A stretch of 64,000 nucleotides of DNA. It comes from Halichondria panicea. Its lineage: Eukaryota > Porifera > Demospongiae > Suberitida > Halichondriidae. The notes below the pieces were generated by a model. The model was not told the origin of the DNA. It saw only the letters and a program-made list of their open reading frames with translations, and searched no databases. Each line of letters begins with the position of its first letter. Within the stretch, counting starts at the first letter, position 1. Of the stretch, positions 16,000 through 26,747 are shown one piece after another. The stretch spans positions 6,430,682 through 6,494,681 of the forward strand of contig NC_087384.1 of NCBI RefSeq assembly GCF_963675165.1, given 5' to 3'. Made by a program: the position numbers and the translations under genes.

Positions 16000-18900
16000 T
16001 CTTCTCGACAGTACGGGCAGTGCTCCAGGGGGCGTGTCACATGGTGGCCATGCAGATAGCATGTGAGCCGATGGTGAGACAAGCCCTCAGGCAAGTCTAC
16101 CAGACCAGGGCAGTACTCAACATCAAACCTACCAAGAGTGGGAAGAAAGTAAGTCCGTAGTTTTGCTTCTATATCTCACCTTTGCAAGTCTATTACTTAC
16201 TGAATGCTGCTTTATATGAAAGCCCATATTCAATAGAATGGGAATAGCCATCAATGCTGTCATACTATTATAAAAACGGTACTTAATGATGTTAGTAGGC
16301 TGAGCAGGTACTTATAAAATATTGTAATACTGCAATGAGAACTTTAGGCATGTACTGTACATGTATGTGCAAATGTATACACATAGTTGCGTAGCACTCA
16401 TGCAGTCCTTCCTTGGTACATTGAAGTGGTAAAAATCAACTGGTTAATAAATTATGGCTGCATGTTTGTTCAAATACGTTAGCGAGTCTGTGTGCAGTGT
16501 ATATAGAACCTGTTGTGTGTTTTGCTGATGATGATCATTGCCCCCTCCCCTCAGATGATAGATGATAATCACCCTTGTTACCTATTGAAGTACCTCCGCA
16601 ACAAGCCGGTGCGTGAGCTCAAGGGGGAGGAGTTTCTCAAGCTGTGTCAGGCTGAGAATGATCGACTCCTGGAAATCAAGATCACCATCGATCTCGATAT
16701 GGGCTCTGACAAGAGGTGTGTGTGGGTGTGAGGGTGTGTGTGTGTGGTGTGTGTGCATGTAGCCTAGTTATTTGCCCAAAGCTTCAGAATTATGGTACTA
16801 CAGACAGTAGTAAATACTGGCACTGGGGTTCACAGTTGAGTAAGTGTGGGTCAAAGAAAACTGTCTGCTTTCCAAGTATAGTCATTACTTGTGAATTCTT
16901 GCCACAAATCAGAGATAGTAGCCCTTGTAGTAAAATAGTGATCTGGGCTGTATCTGAGCTCACCTTAATAAAGAAATTCATGGCCAGAAGAAATAATGCA
17001 GAAAGTCTGTACCCTCTCTGAACAATCCTCAACTGTCTGTTATGTACACATTTTATTTACCCTTGTACTAAAGTACCATCCCTGTCAGTTTGATTACAAT
17101 CCTACGGATCTCTGTGTGTTGTGCATTTATTGGAAATACAAAAAAATGGTTACTAGGCTGTTACTACTGTCTCTCCTCTACACTGCAGGGCAACTGCCTC
17201 CCACCAGACCTACTTTGAAGAGATTCGGCAGCTGTTCTTCAGGGACGAGTACAGTCTACTGGCTGAGAAATGGAACGCCCAGAGGGCACAAGCCGTGGCC
17301 CACGCTCTGCTCAAGGTCCTCTACCCCCTCATGGAGAAAGAGCTCAGAGCAAAGCTACTCACAGAGGCAAAGGAACATGTCTTACAGGTAAGAGTTTGTG
17401 TCTAGTCTCTGGGCACTGCTTGTTAGTGGGGTTATGATCTTTCATTAGCACTGGTAAACTTTTGTTAAAATGCTATATAGGATGTGTGGCCGAAAATGAA
17501 CATTGATTACATACAGTGCACCATTTGAAAGGTATTTTTCTAAAAAATAACTGTAAAACCTGTAGATAAGATCTCGTATATCCCCTCCCCCTCCGTCCCT
17601 CCAGAGCTGTGTACACAAGCTTCGTGTTTGGCTGGATAAGTCCCCCCTGAGGGTTAAGCAAGAGGAGAGCAGCCACCCTCTAGACGAGGGACCCTTCCCA
17701 CGAGTCATCGCCTGCGCTTACTCAACTGATAAGACGGTGCCGGCTTTCTGCTGCTTCATGGACAGCAATGGAGAGGTACGTGCATGTACATGTACGTTAA
17801 TCCAATGGAGAGGTATGTGTGTACATGTACGTTAATCCAATGAAGAGGTATGTGTGTACATGTACGTTAATCCAATGGAGAGGTACGTGCATGTACATGT
17901 ACGTTAATCCAATGAAGAGGTACGTGCATGTACATGTACGTTAATCTCACGGAGATAATAATATTATGGTTCATGGTTGTCAATTAAATTAACGCAAATT
18001 TCTTTTACAGCACAATAAGTTTTTTGGTGTTACTTTCATTTTTGTGTATACATGTATGTATCTAATAACCAACTGTTCGACAAACCTAAAGCGTACTTTA
18101 AAATTGTTGGGCCATTTTCTTTCAATATTCTGTTAAATAGATCCATTTGCCGTGCCTCTCCAGGTCAACGACTTCCTTCGATTGGGCAATCTTCTCAAGC
18201 GTAAAATGAGCCCTTACGAGAAAGAGAGAGAAGATAAAGCTAAAGACTTGCGGTCATTCAAACAGTTCCTCATCCGCAAGAGGCCGGACTCGATCGTGGT
18301 GGCAGCCGAGTCAAGGGAGTGTCTCAATATACAGCAAGACTTCAAGGATTGCGTGGAGGAGGCGGACAGGGAAGACGATGTGGGTATGGTCCCAGTGGAG
18401 CTGCTGGACCCTTGTCTGGCCAAGATATACTCAAAGACACAGCGTGCTCACGTGAGTATAATAGTTTTTTAACTCATGTAGAGTGGCTGTAGTGTGCTGT
18501 GATCGTAAAACGTATTCACAACTTTACTTCCCGTGTGCAGTACATTAATGATAATACAACCTTTTCAGCTCACTTGAAATGCAAACCTACTGTGTACACA
18601 TGTACTGTACACTGTTTAGTCTAGCGCATTTCTACTTTTTGGTTATCAAATTTCCAAGTAAAGTGAAAGTTTGTACTACTGTACACAAGTTCATGTACCC
18701 CCCCCCCCCTCCCAGGAGTCATACCCCGACTATCCTGAGCTGTTGAGAGTGGCTGTATCCCTCGGACGCAGTGCCCAAGAGCCTCTACAAGAGTTCACCG
18801 CTCTCTTTGCTTCCCCCGACAACGAGTACCTCTCCCTACACTTGCATCCTCTACAGAGCTGTCTGCCTCGCGATAGACTCAAGAGCTCACTGGAGATTGA

Positions 18901-19254
18901 GATTGTCAACAGAGTGAATGATGTGGGGGTCGATGTGAACTTTGCCATGGAGCACCCCCACACTGCGTCCATGCTGCAGTACGTGTGTGGACTCGGACCA
19001 AGGAAAGCTCCTGCTCTTATCAAGGTAGATCTATGGTCAAAATTTCTATGGTCAAAATTAAGTAGCCGTAAAGCAGCCGAATGTGTATTGTGTGCTGTAG
19101 TATTGATTTTCAGTGTCATAATTAATTTGTATGTGTGTGTGATGATGAACTGATGTTGTGTGAGCTCTCCTGTGGCCAGCGCCAGTGATGGCTGAACCTA
19201 CTGGTTGACAGGTGGAGTCAATATGATCCACACTAGCTGTACAACAGCTGTCTG

Positions 19255-19298
<44 letters not shown>

Positions 19299-22200
19299 AC
19301 TGATGTTTGTTGATGTTATAAGACATGTACACTCGAAATTGCTCATGTTTTGCTGCAGAGCTTCTTGGAGAATGCTAGGAAAGAGAACATTGATGCCAGT
19401 GCCATTCAGAATCGCTCACAACTGGTCATGCTGTGTTCCATCGGCCCACAAATGTTCATCAACTGTGCAGCATTCATCAAAATAGACACAGCTGCTTTCC
19501 ACAATGTGTAAGTATAGGAACTAGTGTGTATGCTCTCATGTGGTAGCGTGGCCGAGCGGTCTAAGGCGCTGGTTTAAGGCACCAGTCATTTCGATGGCGT
19601 GGGTTCGAATCCCACCGCTGCCAGTTTTTTTTTTTGCTAAAATGTTATATAGATAGATAGAGCTGCACATTCTCCTTTTTTTTTTATTGCTGTGTCACTT
19701 CCCTTTTCCCCCAGTGACAACACTTACATAGAGGTACTAGACAGTACTCGCATCCATCCAGAGACGTATGAGTGGGCACGCAAGATGGCTGTCGATGCAC
19801 TGGAATATGATGAGGTGAATTATGTTTGCTTTTTCACACTGTAGTTACTATAGTAGACATGCAGCCTTATTGTTTCAAGTAAAGCAGCAACATGATTGTT
19901 GGTATAATTATAGTCCATATTGTGGTTTTTTGTATAATTATCGATTTAGAATATGAGTTTTTGAACAGCTTATTACTGCACTCTTTAATCTCACTGATAA
20001 TCTACCCCGCCCCCTCCCCCCCAGACTGGCGATGACACGAACCCCAGCAGTGCGGTGGAGGACATTCTCCTCACCCCAGAGAAGCTGGGAGATCTTGATC
20101 TGGACGCCTTTGCCGAGGAGCTGGAGAGACAGGACTATGGCAACAAGAAGACCACCCTCTACGAGATCAGGAAGGAGCTGTACAGTCCCTTCAATGAGAG
20201 AAGAGAACCGTTCATTTCAATGAGTCAGGTATGTGTCTGATCTTGTTGGACTAAAACTCACTTTAAGATTAGAGAACATACCAGCTTTACTGTTGACTAT
20301 TATATTACACTCGCCTATAATCACTGTTCCACATTATATGTATGTGTAGTATAATTATGATTATTTGTACATGTATAGACCTACCACCCACACATACACA
20401 CCCCACACCCCACACACACACACACACACACACAGGAAGATAAGTTCGCCCTACTCACGGGGGAAACCCCGGACAGCCTCTACGAGGGAAAACTAGTCAC
20501 ATGTACTGTCGTGAGCATTGCTCGTCGTAAGCCACTCAAAGAAGTTCTGGAGAGAGCCAGTCCTATCCAAGACAAGCACTCACGTCTATGGCAGTGTCCT
20601 ATTTGTATGGCCCCCAATTTCCATGACGTTGGTTTAGTGTGGCAGCATTTTGACGATGGTAGTTGTCCCGGACAGAGTTTTGCCGCTCGTACGAGATTGG
20701 AAAACGGGTTGAGTGGGTTTCTCCTGGCTAAGAATATCAGCGACAAGAACGTGAGCTCCCCAGAGGAGAGAGTACATGTGAGTGCAATATAGCGTACATT
20801 GTGAATACTATCTAATTATAAGGAATATTGCATTTTTCTTGGTTATACCAAATTGAGCAAGAATGATCGAAGATGTTCATTCTCTGAGAGCTATTAAAGC
20901 CACTCCCACTTTCTCCCCCTTCTCATTGTAATCATTGTGTGCCTCCCATCTGTTGAGGTATTTTGAAATCTACTAGACTATGCATGACTGAGTTGTCTTG
21001 TTGCTACAGATTGGCATGACGATTCATTGTCGTATCTTGAGGGTCAACCTGGACAAGTTCTCAGTTGACCTCACCTGTCGTAGTTCCGACCTAGTGGACA
21101 AAGAAGGCAAATTCAGGTAAGCATTCGTAAAACTGTACATGTGATTAGATATCACTTTATGGTTCCCTAGGCTATACGTGTACATGACTAATAATTTATG
21201 TTGTAGTTAGATCAGTAATTTATTTCGGGTCCATTTTCTGAATAAGAAAAAGCGTGAATGTTTTTTCATAATCAGGCCTGTTTTCGTAACTAAGTTTGAG
21301 AAGCTGCAAATGTCCAATAAAAAATTTTGATAGCTCTTTGTCAATAACATCGTCTATGTCTTCTTTTGTCTCTAGATAAATCAGCATGCATTGTACTAGC
21401 CACGCCCACTTCCCATAGGGCTATTATATTTGACTTGATTACTCCCCTCCCCCCAGCCCTCCCAAGGACGTGTACTATGACCACCAGCAGGCCGAGGCGG
21501 ACAGACTGAAAGAGGACTCGGCTAAATCACGCCCCTCAACAAGTGAGACACTGTAGCTGCTGTATACATTGTGTTCGTATTTACCTTATAACAGTAAACA
21601 GCATTATTACACAACTCTGTATTATCTGTTAGTTATACACTCAGTTATTAGTTCTGCTTAGTTCTGGAACTCTAGTGTTTTAACCCCTCCCCCACCACAC
21701 TCCTGACATGTTTAACCCCTCCCCCACCACACTCCTGACATGTTTAACCCCTCCCCCACCACACTCCTGATATGTTTTAACCCCTCCCTCACCCACCCCC
21801 CACAGGGATGGTGAAGCGTGTGATTGTCCACCCTGCCTTTAAAAACTGCTCATTTGACGAAGCCGACAAATTCCTAGTCAAGCAAGAACAAGGAGAGGCC
21901 ATATTCAGACCGAGTAGCAAAGTAAGCTGAGCTACATCGCTGTGCAAGGATATGCCCACACACTAGTCGGTGGTGACCAGAGGAGGTCTGGACATGCGTG
22001 CACGAATCACTACAAGTTCAGTGCATTGATGTCATTGCGGTCACGTGATAACATCCAGGCCCAAAATGCACTGGCACTTGTAATGATTCGTGCACGCATG
22101 TCGAACTTCCTCTGGTCGGTGATTAACCATCTCTAGACAAAAGTACCACCTAGTTTTACCTATAAGGCTATAACAAAAGTCACCACTTCAAACATTCTAG

Positions 22201-23492
22201 GCACATCACATGACTGTGTATTTCATCATGTGATACCTTCTTCTGTGTAGGGCCTGGATCACCTGACTCTCACATGGAAGGTAGACGATACTATCCACCA
22301 GCACATTGACATACAGGAGGAAGGGAAACCCAACCAGTTCAGTCTGGGGAAACAGCTCATCATCGGGAAAGAGGTGTGTCCATGTGTATCTATACTTATA
22401 TAGAAACAAGGTTTTTGGCTAAGTAACTTCGAGGGCGGCCCATAACACGACTTTGGAAGGTCCAGTTTTAAAAGAGTTTTTGCACTAAAAGAAGACTGTA
22501 TACTGTTATCATGTCAAGTTTGTGCATTTCGCTTTCCTACAGTGTACTGTGTTGATTAAGCTAGAACCTATGTACAGTACTAATTGTAAATGAATGTCTG
22601 TCAGACTAACCCCACCCCTGCTCTGCAGGAGTATGAAGATCTCGACGAGATCCTCGCTCGTTTCATCCAACCAATGGCCTCGTACGCACGTGACATCATC
22701 TCACACAAGTGTTACAGGAAGTCAGATGGAGGCAACAAAGACATGCTAAAGAAACTCCTCCGAGAGGAAAAGGCGAAAAATCCCAAACGACATCCATACT
22801 TTTTCAGTGCCTCGAAAGAATTGCCTGGAAAGTTTCTACTTGCGTACCAACCTGGTTCCAGACCAAGATACGAATACCTTACAGTCACGCCAGACGGAAT
22901 TCGATACCGTTCCAAACTTCACACGACTCTGGATCTGCTTCTAAACTGGTTCAAGACCCATTTCCACGAGCCCATTCCGAGACCGCAACCAGTTAACCCG
23001 TCCCCTGCATTGTCGATGCACTCCCATATCCAGACTCGAATCACGCCCATGGACCCGAGCGGCTATGGGATGTCTAGTCGAGGGCCCTCAAGTACTCCGT
23101 ACACACCTACTCATCTGGCGTACTCCACCACACCTCAGTACGGTCAGCCGACAAACTCTTTTGCACATCCAGCAGCAGCTGGCGGTGGCGGAGGAGGCTA
23201 TCAGCAGCAATATAACCGAGACCAATACCGAGGTTCTAGTGGGTACCCTCCACAGCAACAGCCTCGAGGAGCACCAAATTGGAACCGTGGCGGCAGTGGT
23301 GATCAAGGATGGAACGCGTCTCAGATGGTTGCACGCACTCCGATGTCGACAGGGGGTGGGCGGACACCAGCGTACACGCCCACACAAACACCTGGATCCA
23401 TAACGAGTAACATGTACGAGGCCACACCCTCAATGGATGGTCGTCACAGGAGGGATCTGTCTCCAATGGGGACACCCCTTCTTGACGAGTAA
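7521..23492 (+). CDS. SUPT6H: Transcription elongation factor and histone chaperone SPT6, 27 exons, 1698 aa
   Basis: SPT6 binds nucleosomes and elongating RNA polymerase II in the nucleus. Exons: 7521-7623, 7946-8074, 8292-8365, 9035-9166, 9531-9621, 9720-9792, 10319-10439, 10674-10852, 10997-11108, 11488-11703, 11970-12112, 12537-12890, 15998-16148, 16555-16715, 17189-17387, 17605-17775, 18164-18451, 18716-19024, 19359-19507, 19715-19814, 20025-20228, 20436-20777, 21010-21116, 21457-21542, 21806-21921, 22251-22373, 22629-23492. They sum to 1699 codons; vertebrate SPT6 is about 1726 aa. Visible in order: the acidic Ser/Glu/Asp N-terminus, [18 protein letters not shown], the helical core with death-like and YqgF regions, the HhH stretch [14 protein letters not shown], the S1-like region with [10 protein letters not shown], and the tandem SH2 (RVIVHPAF..., RPSSK..., [10 protein letters not shown]). 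The C-tail is rich in Gly, Gln and TP motifs. Intron 10 is GC-AG (donor GCGAGT at 11704). Introns host a tRNA, nested ORFs and minisatellites. Confidence 0.97.
8480..8698. mobile_element. MITE with TA-type termini
   Basis: A 219-bp AT-rich block in SPT6 intron 3 begins TACCGTATAAG and ends with the inverted form CAGTATACGGTA; the subterminal arms (TTATTTTCG and CGAAATAA) are also inverted. TA at each edge could be a Tc1/mariner-type target duplication. It has no ORF. Its ends resemble the MITE at 24431-24629. Confidence 0.6.
8886..8950. repeat. Foldback hairpin in SPT6 intron 3
   Basis: The arms ATAGCACTCATAACAAGCAC... and the inverted ...GCTTGTTACTCGTGCTAT flank a short loop. The same hairpin family recurs at 43801-43885, and its flanking text (AATAGTATGGCTA) recurs near 42888. 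Confidence 0.6.
9755..10040. repeat. Minisatellite duplicating the end of SPT6 exon 6 with its splice donor
   Basis: A unit of about 70-79 bp occurs four times. Each contains the last ~38 nt of exon 6 (ending CTTACGCTGAGCC), the donor GTGAGTTG and a GT/G-rich tract. Potential donors therefore start at 9793, 9863, 9942 and 10015. The first was used in the SPT6 model because it joins exon 7 in frame. Confidence 0.9.
12390..12460. repeat. Short inverted repeat in SPT6 intron 11
   Basis: GTACTATCAAGAGTAGATAA and the inverted TTATCTACTCTTGATAC lie about 25 bp apart and could form a hairpin. There is no coding potential and nothing links it to regulation. Confidence 0.6.
13098..13856 (-). CDS. Nested secreted decapeptide-repeat protein, 252 aa
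   Basis: A single open frame lies on the strand opposite SPT6, inside its intron 12. It starts [19 protein letters not shown], a signal peptide. A leader ([11 protein letters not shown]) shared with the ORF at 15459-15797 follows, then a block containing [13 protein letters not shown] and [20 protein letters not shown]. Nine tandem copies of a ten-residue unit, mostly [10 protein letters not shown], come next, then a second copy of the block. The C-terminus is cationic and Cys-flanked ([16 protein letters not shown]). The repeats are 30-bp units at 13261-13530 between 113-bp direct repeats. I know no family for it. A repetitive secreted peptide precursor or a Pro-rich secreted protein is possible. 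Splicing was not assumed. Confidence 0.6.
   Translation of the reverse strand: MMNPCLILLILTSTRLSSARLNSFDDKDIHNQSEQQNVRVRQSSIQDFNSGWWTLIPFNVHTPATPDLRIREPTGVTLNSGSLIVTQNEEKDNEKQEKNNIHTPATCTPGLSAHEPATPGLSAHEPATPGLSGHKPATPGLSAHEPATPGLSAHEPATPGLSAHEPATPGLSGHGPATPGLSAHEPATSGLSAHTPATPDLRIREPAGVTLNSGSLIVTQNEEKDNEKQEKKKCRRGRFGLIGFASKKCQKY
13261..13530. repeat. 30-bp tandem repeat, 9 units (coding)
   Basis: Nine 30-bp units beginning GGTGTAGCTGGT and ending CACTTAAGCCT encode, on the minus strand, the decapeptide repeats of the nested ORF. Most changes between units are single substitutions. Direct repeats of about 113 bp flank the array at roughly 13155-13267 and 13565-13677. Confidence 0.95.
14126..14198 (+). 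pseudogene. Duplicated tail of SPT6 exon 12 inside intron 12
   Basis: The block starts GATAATTATCAGCGCCAGAG and ends GTGGAGCCCATCGG. It repeats the last ~75 nt of the real exon at 12537-12890, including the donor GTGTGTAGTGTGTG. It lacks 9 nt found in the parent (codons H-E-T), has one synonymous change in the Ala-Ala codons, and has no plausible acceptor in front. It marks a tandem duplication that also copied the nested secreted-peptide ORF (13098-13856 and 15459-15797). Confidence 0.85.
14438..14737 (-). CDS. Nested small secreted Gly-rich protein, 99 aa
   Basis: This minus-strand ORF in SPT6 intron 12 is best started at 14737, giving [19 protein letters not shown], a textbook signal peptide; the in-frame start at 14761 only adds eight hydrophilic residues. 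The mature part of about 80 aa has no Cys, alternates Gly/Asn with hydrophobic residues ([35 protein letters not shown]) and ends ARWEF. It resembles in style the beta-rich Gly domains of secreted antimicrobial proteins such as attacins, but I cannot claim homology. It lies between the two related repeat-peptide ORFs. Confidence 0.6.
   Translation of the reverse strand: MKYLLICMLIICIAHLAVSNEAVVDVNTKGDVIAAAKTNGGGWVEGKVNGENGEWNMNAGKTIYEGDNGRAKIGVGVSAHGRHGEMRDQQIGVNARWEF
15254..15317. repeat. (CA)n microsatellite
   Basis: An ACAC run of about 64 bp in SPT6 intron 12. There is no coding sense. Confidence 0.95.
15459..15797 (-). CDS. Nested secreted protein, short paralogue of 13098-13856, 112 aa
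   Basis: It starts [20 protein letters not shown], a signal peptide almost identical to that of the nested ORF at 13098, followed by the same [11 protein letters not shown] leader. It keeps only one and a half decapeptide units ([16 protein letters not shown]), then [12 protein letters not shown] and a basic tail ending KSLRFGY. Compared with its paralogue it has lost the repeat expansion and the Cys-flanked C-terminus. Both lie on the minus strand in SPT6 intron 12 and probably arose with the exon-tail duplication at 14126. Function unknown. Confidence 0.6.
   Translation of the reverse strand: MMNLCLALLLILTSTRLSSARLNSFDDKDIHQKENESEQQSSFRVRHCPIDDINSGWGLLTPHNIHVHEPATPGLSGHGPATPDPSTDGVTLDSGSQIVTRSKKQKSLRFGY
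17767..17945. repeat. Minisatellite copying the SPT6 exon 16 end and donor
   Basis: Five units of about 35-37 bp each carry AATGGAGAG or AATGAAGAG, then a GTACGTG- or GTATGTG-type donor, then TACATGTACGTTAATCC. The first unit is the true exon 16 end (donor at 17776). Later units offer decoy donors. Confidence 0.9.
19542..19623 (+). tRNA. tRNA-Leu (anticodon AAG)
   Basis: A cytosolic class II tRNA. Acceptor arms GGTAGCG and CGCTGCC pair with one G-U. The D-arm is TGGCCGAGCGGTCTAAGGC. The anticodon stem CTGGT/ACCAG encloses loop TTAAGGC with anticodon AAG. A variable arm around ATTTCGAT and the T-arm GTGGG-TTCGAAT-CCCAC follow. No CCA is encoded; a run of Ts from 19625 is a pol III terminator. 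It lies in SPT6 intron 19 on the same strand as SPT6. The internal A and B boxes (TGGCCGAGCGG, GGTTCGAATCC) look intact. Confidence 0.97.
21677..21790. repeat. Minisatellite in SPT6 intron 24
   Basis: Three to four copies of a ~34-bp unit (TTTAACCCCTCCCCCACCAC followed by ACTCCTGACATG) lie just upstream of the exon 25 acceptor. The pyrimidine-rich units extend the acceptor tract. Confidence 0.9.
21965..22132. mobile_element. Foldback element (MITE-like) in SPT6 intron 25
   Basis: Arms of about 55 bp, both including GACATGCGTGCACGAATCA and an adjacent GACCAGAGGA, are inverted around a ~40-bp centre. Only this copy is present in the window and it has no ORF. Confidence 0.65.
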
Positions 23493-23748
23493 ACTAATTA
23501 TTATTGGCAATATTATATAAACACTTTATTTCTGTTATTTTACAACTGATGTGCTTACAGTCATGAATATTGATTTTTGTGTGATTGATCAGAGTTACTG
23601 ATAACAGTAAACTTTGAACTTTTATTATTACAAAATTCAAAGTATCTTGCTTGGCCTTTTCAAATAATTATAATGAATTGTGAATGAAGCATATTATACC
23701 GTGCCACTAGCTAGCTATATATGAGCTGGATTGCATGTGTAGGCAGCC

Positions 23749-26709
23749 ATGGGGATCACCGAGAGAGTGAGAGAGGAGTTCTATGATAGGATATGCTCAG
23801 AGGTGAGTTTAGGGCCTGAGGGGATTGCATAATGGCACCACAGTGACACTACACTATAATATCTCCAAATACAGTCGAGTCCTTTATACGACCGACCCAG
23901 CGTACGTGTGTATAAATATTATATTATGATGGTAATTTCGGAATTGTAAGATTAGTTTACACGTCCTCCCATAATTATAACAGCCAAAAATGAGGTGTTT
24001 CAGAAGCTAGCTTTAATAGGCCATAACGTCAATGTAGAGTCAATTAATTACCAAACTAAAATATGCTTTCTGTAGCTTTTCCTAGCTCTATAATATGGCG
24101 TGTTTAGATATTGATTTGCTCGTGTTGGGTAAATTTTCACAAATTTCAACAAAAGCAATGGTTTGTATAACCCCAGCATGTTCTGTTACTGTGTGCCCTG
24201 GACGTTGACTCTCTGTGTGCGGTCAAGATCCTGCAGTCTCTGTTCAAGGCTGACAATGTGGAGCACACTGTGGTCCCCGTGGACGGAAAAGCTTCTCTAC
24301 AGCAGGCCTTCACCGACCAGGCTGATCAGGTGAGGAGGAGGGAGGGGGGGGGGGTAAGAAAATGGGGAACGGTGGGAGAGAGTGTAGTAGCCAGTAACAA
24401 ACACAAACACGTAATATACTGTATTCACAATACCGTATAGCGGGTAATTTTCGTGGGGTAAAAATTTGTTATTTTCGTGGGCAAGCTGACCTCTCGAAAT
24501 TTTAACGTAGGCATGGCTTACCGGAACGTAGGAATGCAGTGCAAACAATGAGACTAAACGAAATTTTACTCACGAAAATCTCGAGTTAAACAGATTTTTT
24601 ACCCCGCGAAAATTACCCACTATACGGTATTCAACTGAAGAATAGCACTCGCTCGTAATAATAGAACACCATGGATTTAGTTATTTTTTAGTGGCACCTT
24701 AATTAATGTGCTAATTAAATACAATATTAATCCTGCCCTTCCCCCCCCACACACATACACAGGTGAAGTCGGTGGTCCTAGTCAACTGTGGTGGTTCCAT
24801 CAATCTGTTGGAACTTCTTCAACCGGAACAGGATAGCGTCACTTTCTACGTGGTGGACAGTAGACGCCCATACGAGCTGGACAATGTGTACAGTCAGGAT
24901 CAAGTGCAGCTGGTCGTGAGGGAGGGGGAGGAGCTTGAGCTGCCGGCATTCGAGGAGGTTTACAACTCTGATATGGTGTGTGGGTGGGTGGTGTGTGTGT
25001 GGGTGGTGTGTGTGTGGGTGGTGCGCTAGAGGGGCACTACATGTACATGTATATAATTATACGTACTTGTGTGTCTTATGTCATAATTAATTTTTTTTTT
25101 TTTTTTATTTTTTTTTATTTTTTTTTTTTTTTTTTTAATTTAAATTTTTTCTTATGTCATAATTAATTTAAATATTCTGGTATTACCATGGTCACAGGAG
25201 GACGAGAGTGATGATGAGTACTTCAGTGACAGTGAGGATGGCCCCACAGCTAAGAGGAGGAAGACAGGAGATGAGGTGAGGTAATAATAAACAGATGCGT
25301 GTGTTGAAGGACCATCTCTTATGCATTAGGACTCTTACCAAACACGGAAGAGAAAGCACCTCTGGAAAAAGAAAAGGTAATTTAAATGTCTGTCTGTGTT
25401 GAGTACGTGATATGTTAGATGGCTTTACACACACAGAGAGGAGATCTTGTACAAGTACTATGAGTTTAACACTCATGGAACATCTGTGAGTTACCCCCCC
25501 TCCACACACACACCCACCCACTCACACACACACAACGCCCCACACACTCACACCCACACACACACACACACTAACAACCCCCCCCACACACACACACACT
25601 AACAACCCCCTCCCTCCACACACACGCACACACATCAGAACAAGCCTCCACAATCATACACTTATAATCACTAACCCCGCCCCCCTCTCCAGGCGTCTCT
25701 ACTGATGTACGAGCTAGCCATGAAGATGAGCAGGGACAGCAACGACCTCCTCTGGTGGGCTATACTAGGACTCACTGAACAGCTGCTCTACGAAAAGGTG
25801 GACAGAGAACGATACGTAACAGACCTGCACGCACTACAGCCTTACGTCATCCGACATAACAGAACAAGGTGAGCTAATGGAACGGTGCTTACACAATTCC
25901 TAGTTATGAATGGTTGCTACAGTAGATCCCTAGATCTAAAATGGCTACTTATGGCCGATATTTCCTCCTCTAAACTTTGTCAAAATGTTCTCTTTTTGTA
26001 AAAAAAACATATTGCTCTTTGAGCAAAATGTTGTGAATCTTCTTTGCTACACAGTTCTTCCTGCCAATTAATCGTTACTCTACTAAGCTGCGAATGGGTG
26101 TTCAACGTTGAACGCCCACCATGGTGGGGTGGTGTCTTCGAGAGAATGGTCAAATCAACAAAACGTTGCTTACGCAAAGTGATAGGGAGAGCCCGCCTCT
26201 CGCATGATGAACTCCTCACTGCAGTCACGGAAATTGAAGCCGTTATCAACTCAAGACCATTGTCCTACATCACCCAGCCATAAACCCTCGAGCCTGCCTC
26301 AGATCTAATCGTTCACAAATATTGTGATGCTGCTAGCTCTAGTTAGTCAATGAAAACTGGGATTTAAAGTAGCTAGATCTTGTTATATCCCTCAGCAAGT
26401 ATCATGAGCTATAGGGCTCTAGAGGCATGCTAAATATCAGGGCGTACAGTACGTGGTGTCATGGTGTGTTGTCATGGTTGTGTTCATATTGCAGCGAGGA
26501 CGAAACACCTTCAGCCATCAACTCGATGAGAATAGCATTCGACAACGAGTATCCTCAACTACTGGTAGCAATTTTAATTATTATACTTTGACCCTTGATA
26601 CATAAGAACAAGTGCAGCCTATTATCCACTCACTAGATTATGCAGAGAGAAAAAAATCAGTATTTAGAGCTTTTAAAATTTCTAGTACGTGTGTGTGTGT
26701 GTGTGCGTG

Positions 26710-26747
<38 letters not shown>

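Noticed and set aside
26495..26564. CDC45 exon 8 ending at 26564 (donor GTAGCA)
   Set aside because: It leaves phase 0 and throws the next exon out of frame; the donor at 26549 restores the conserved helicase sequence.
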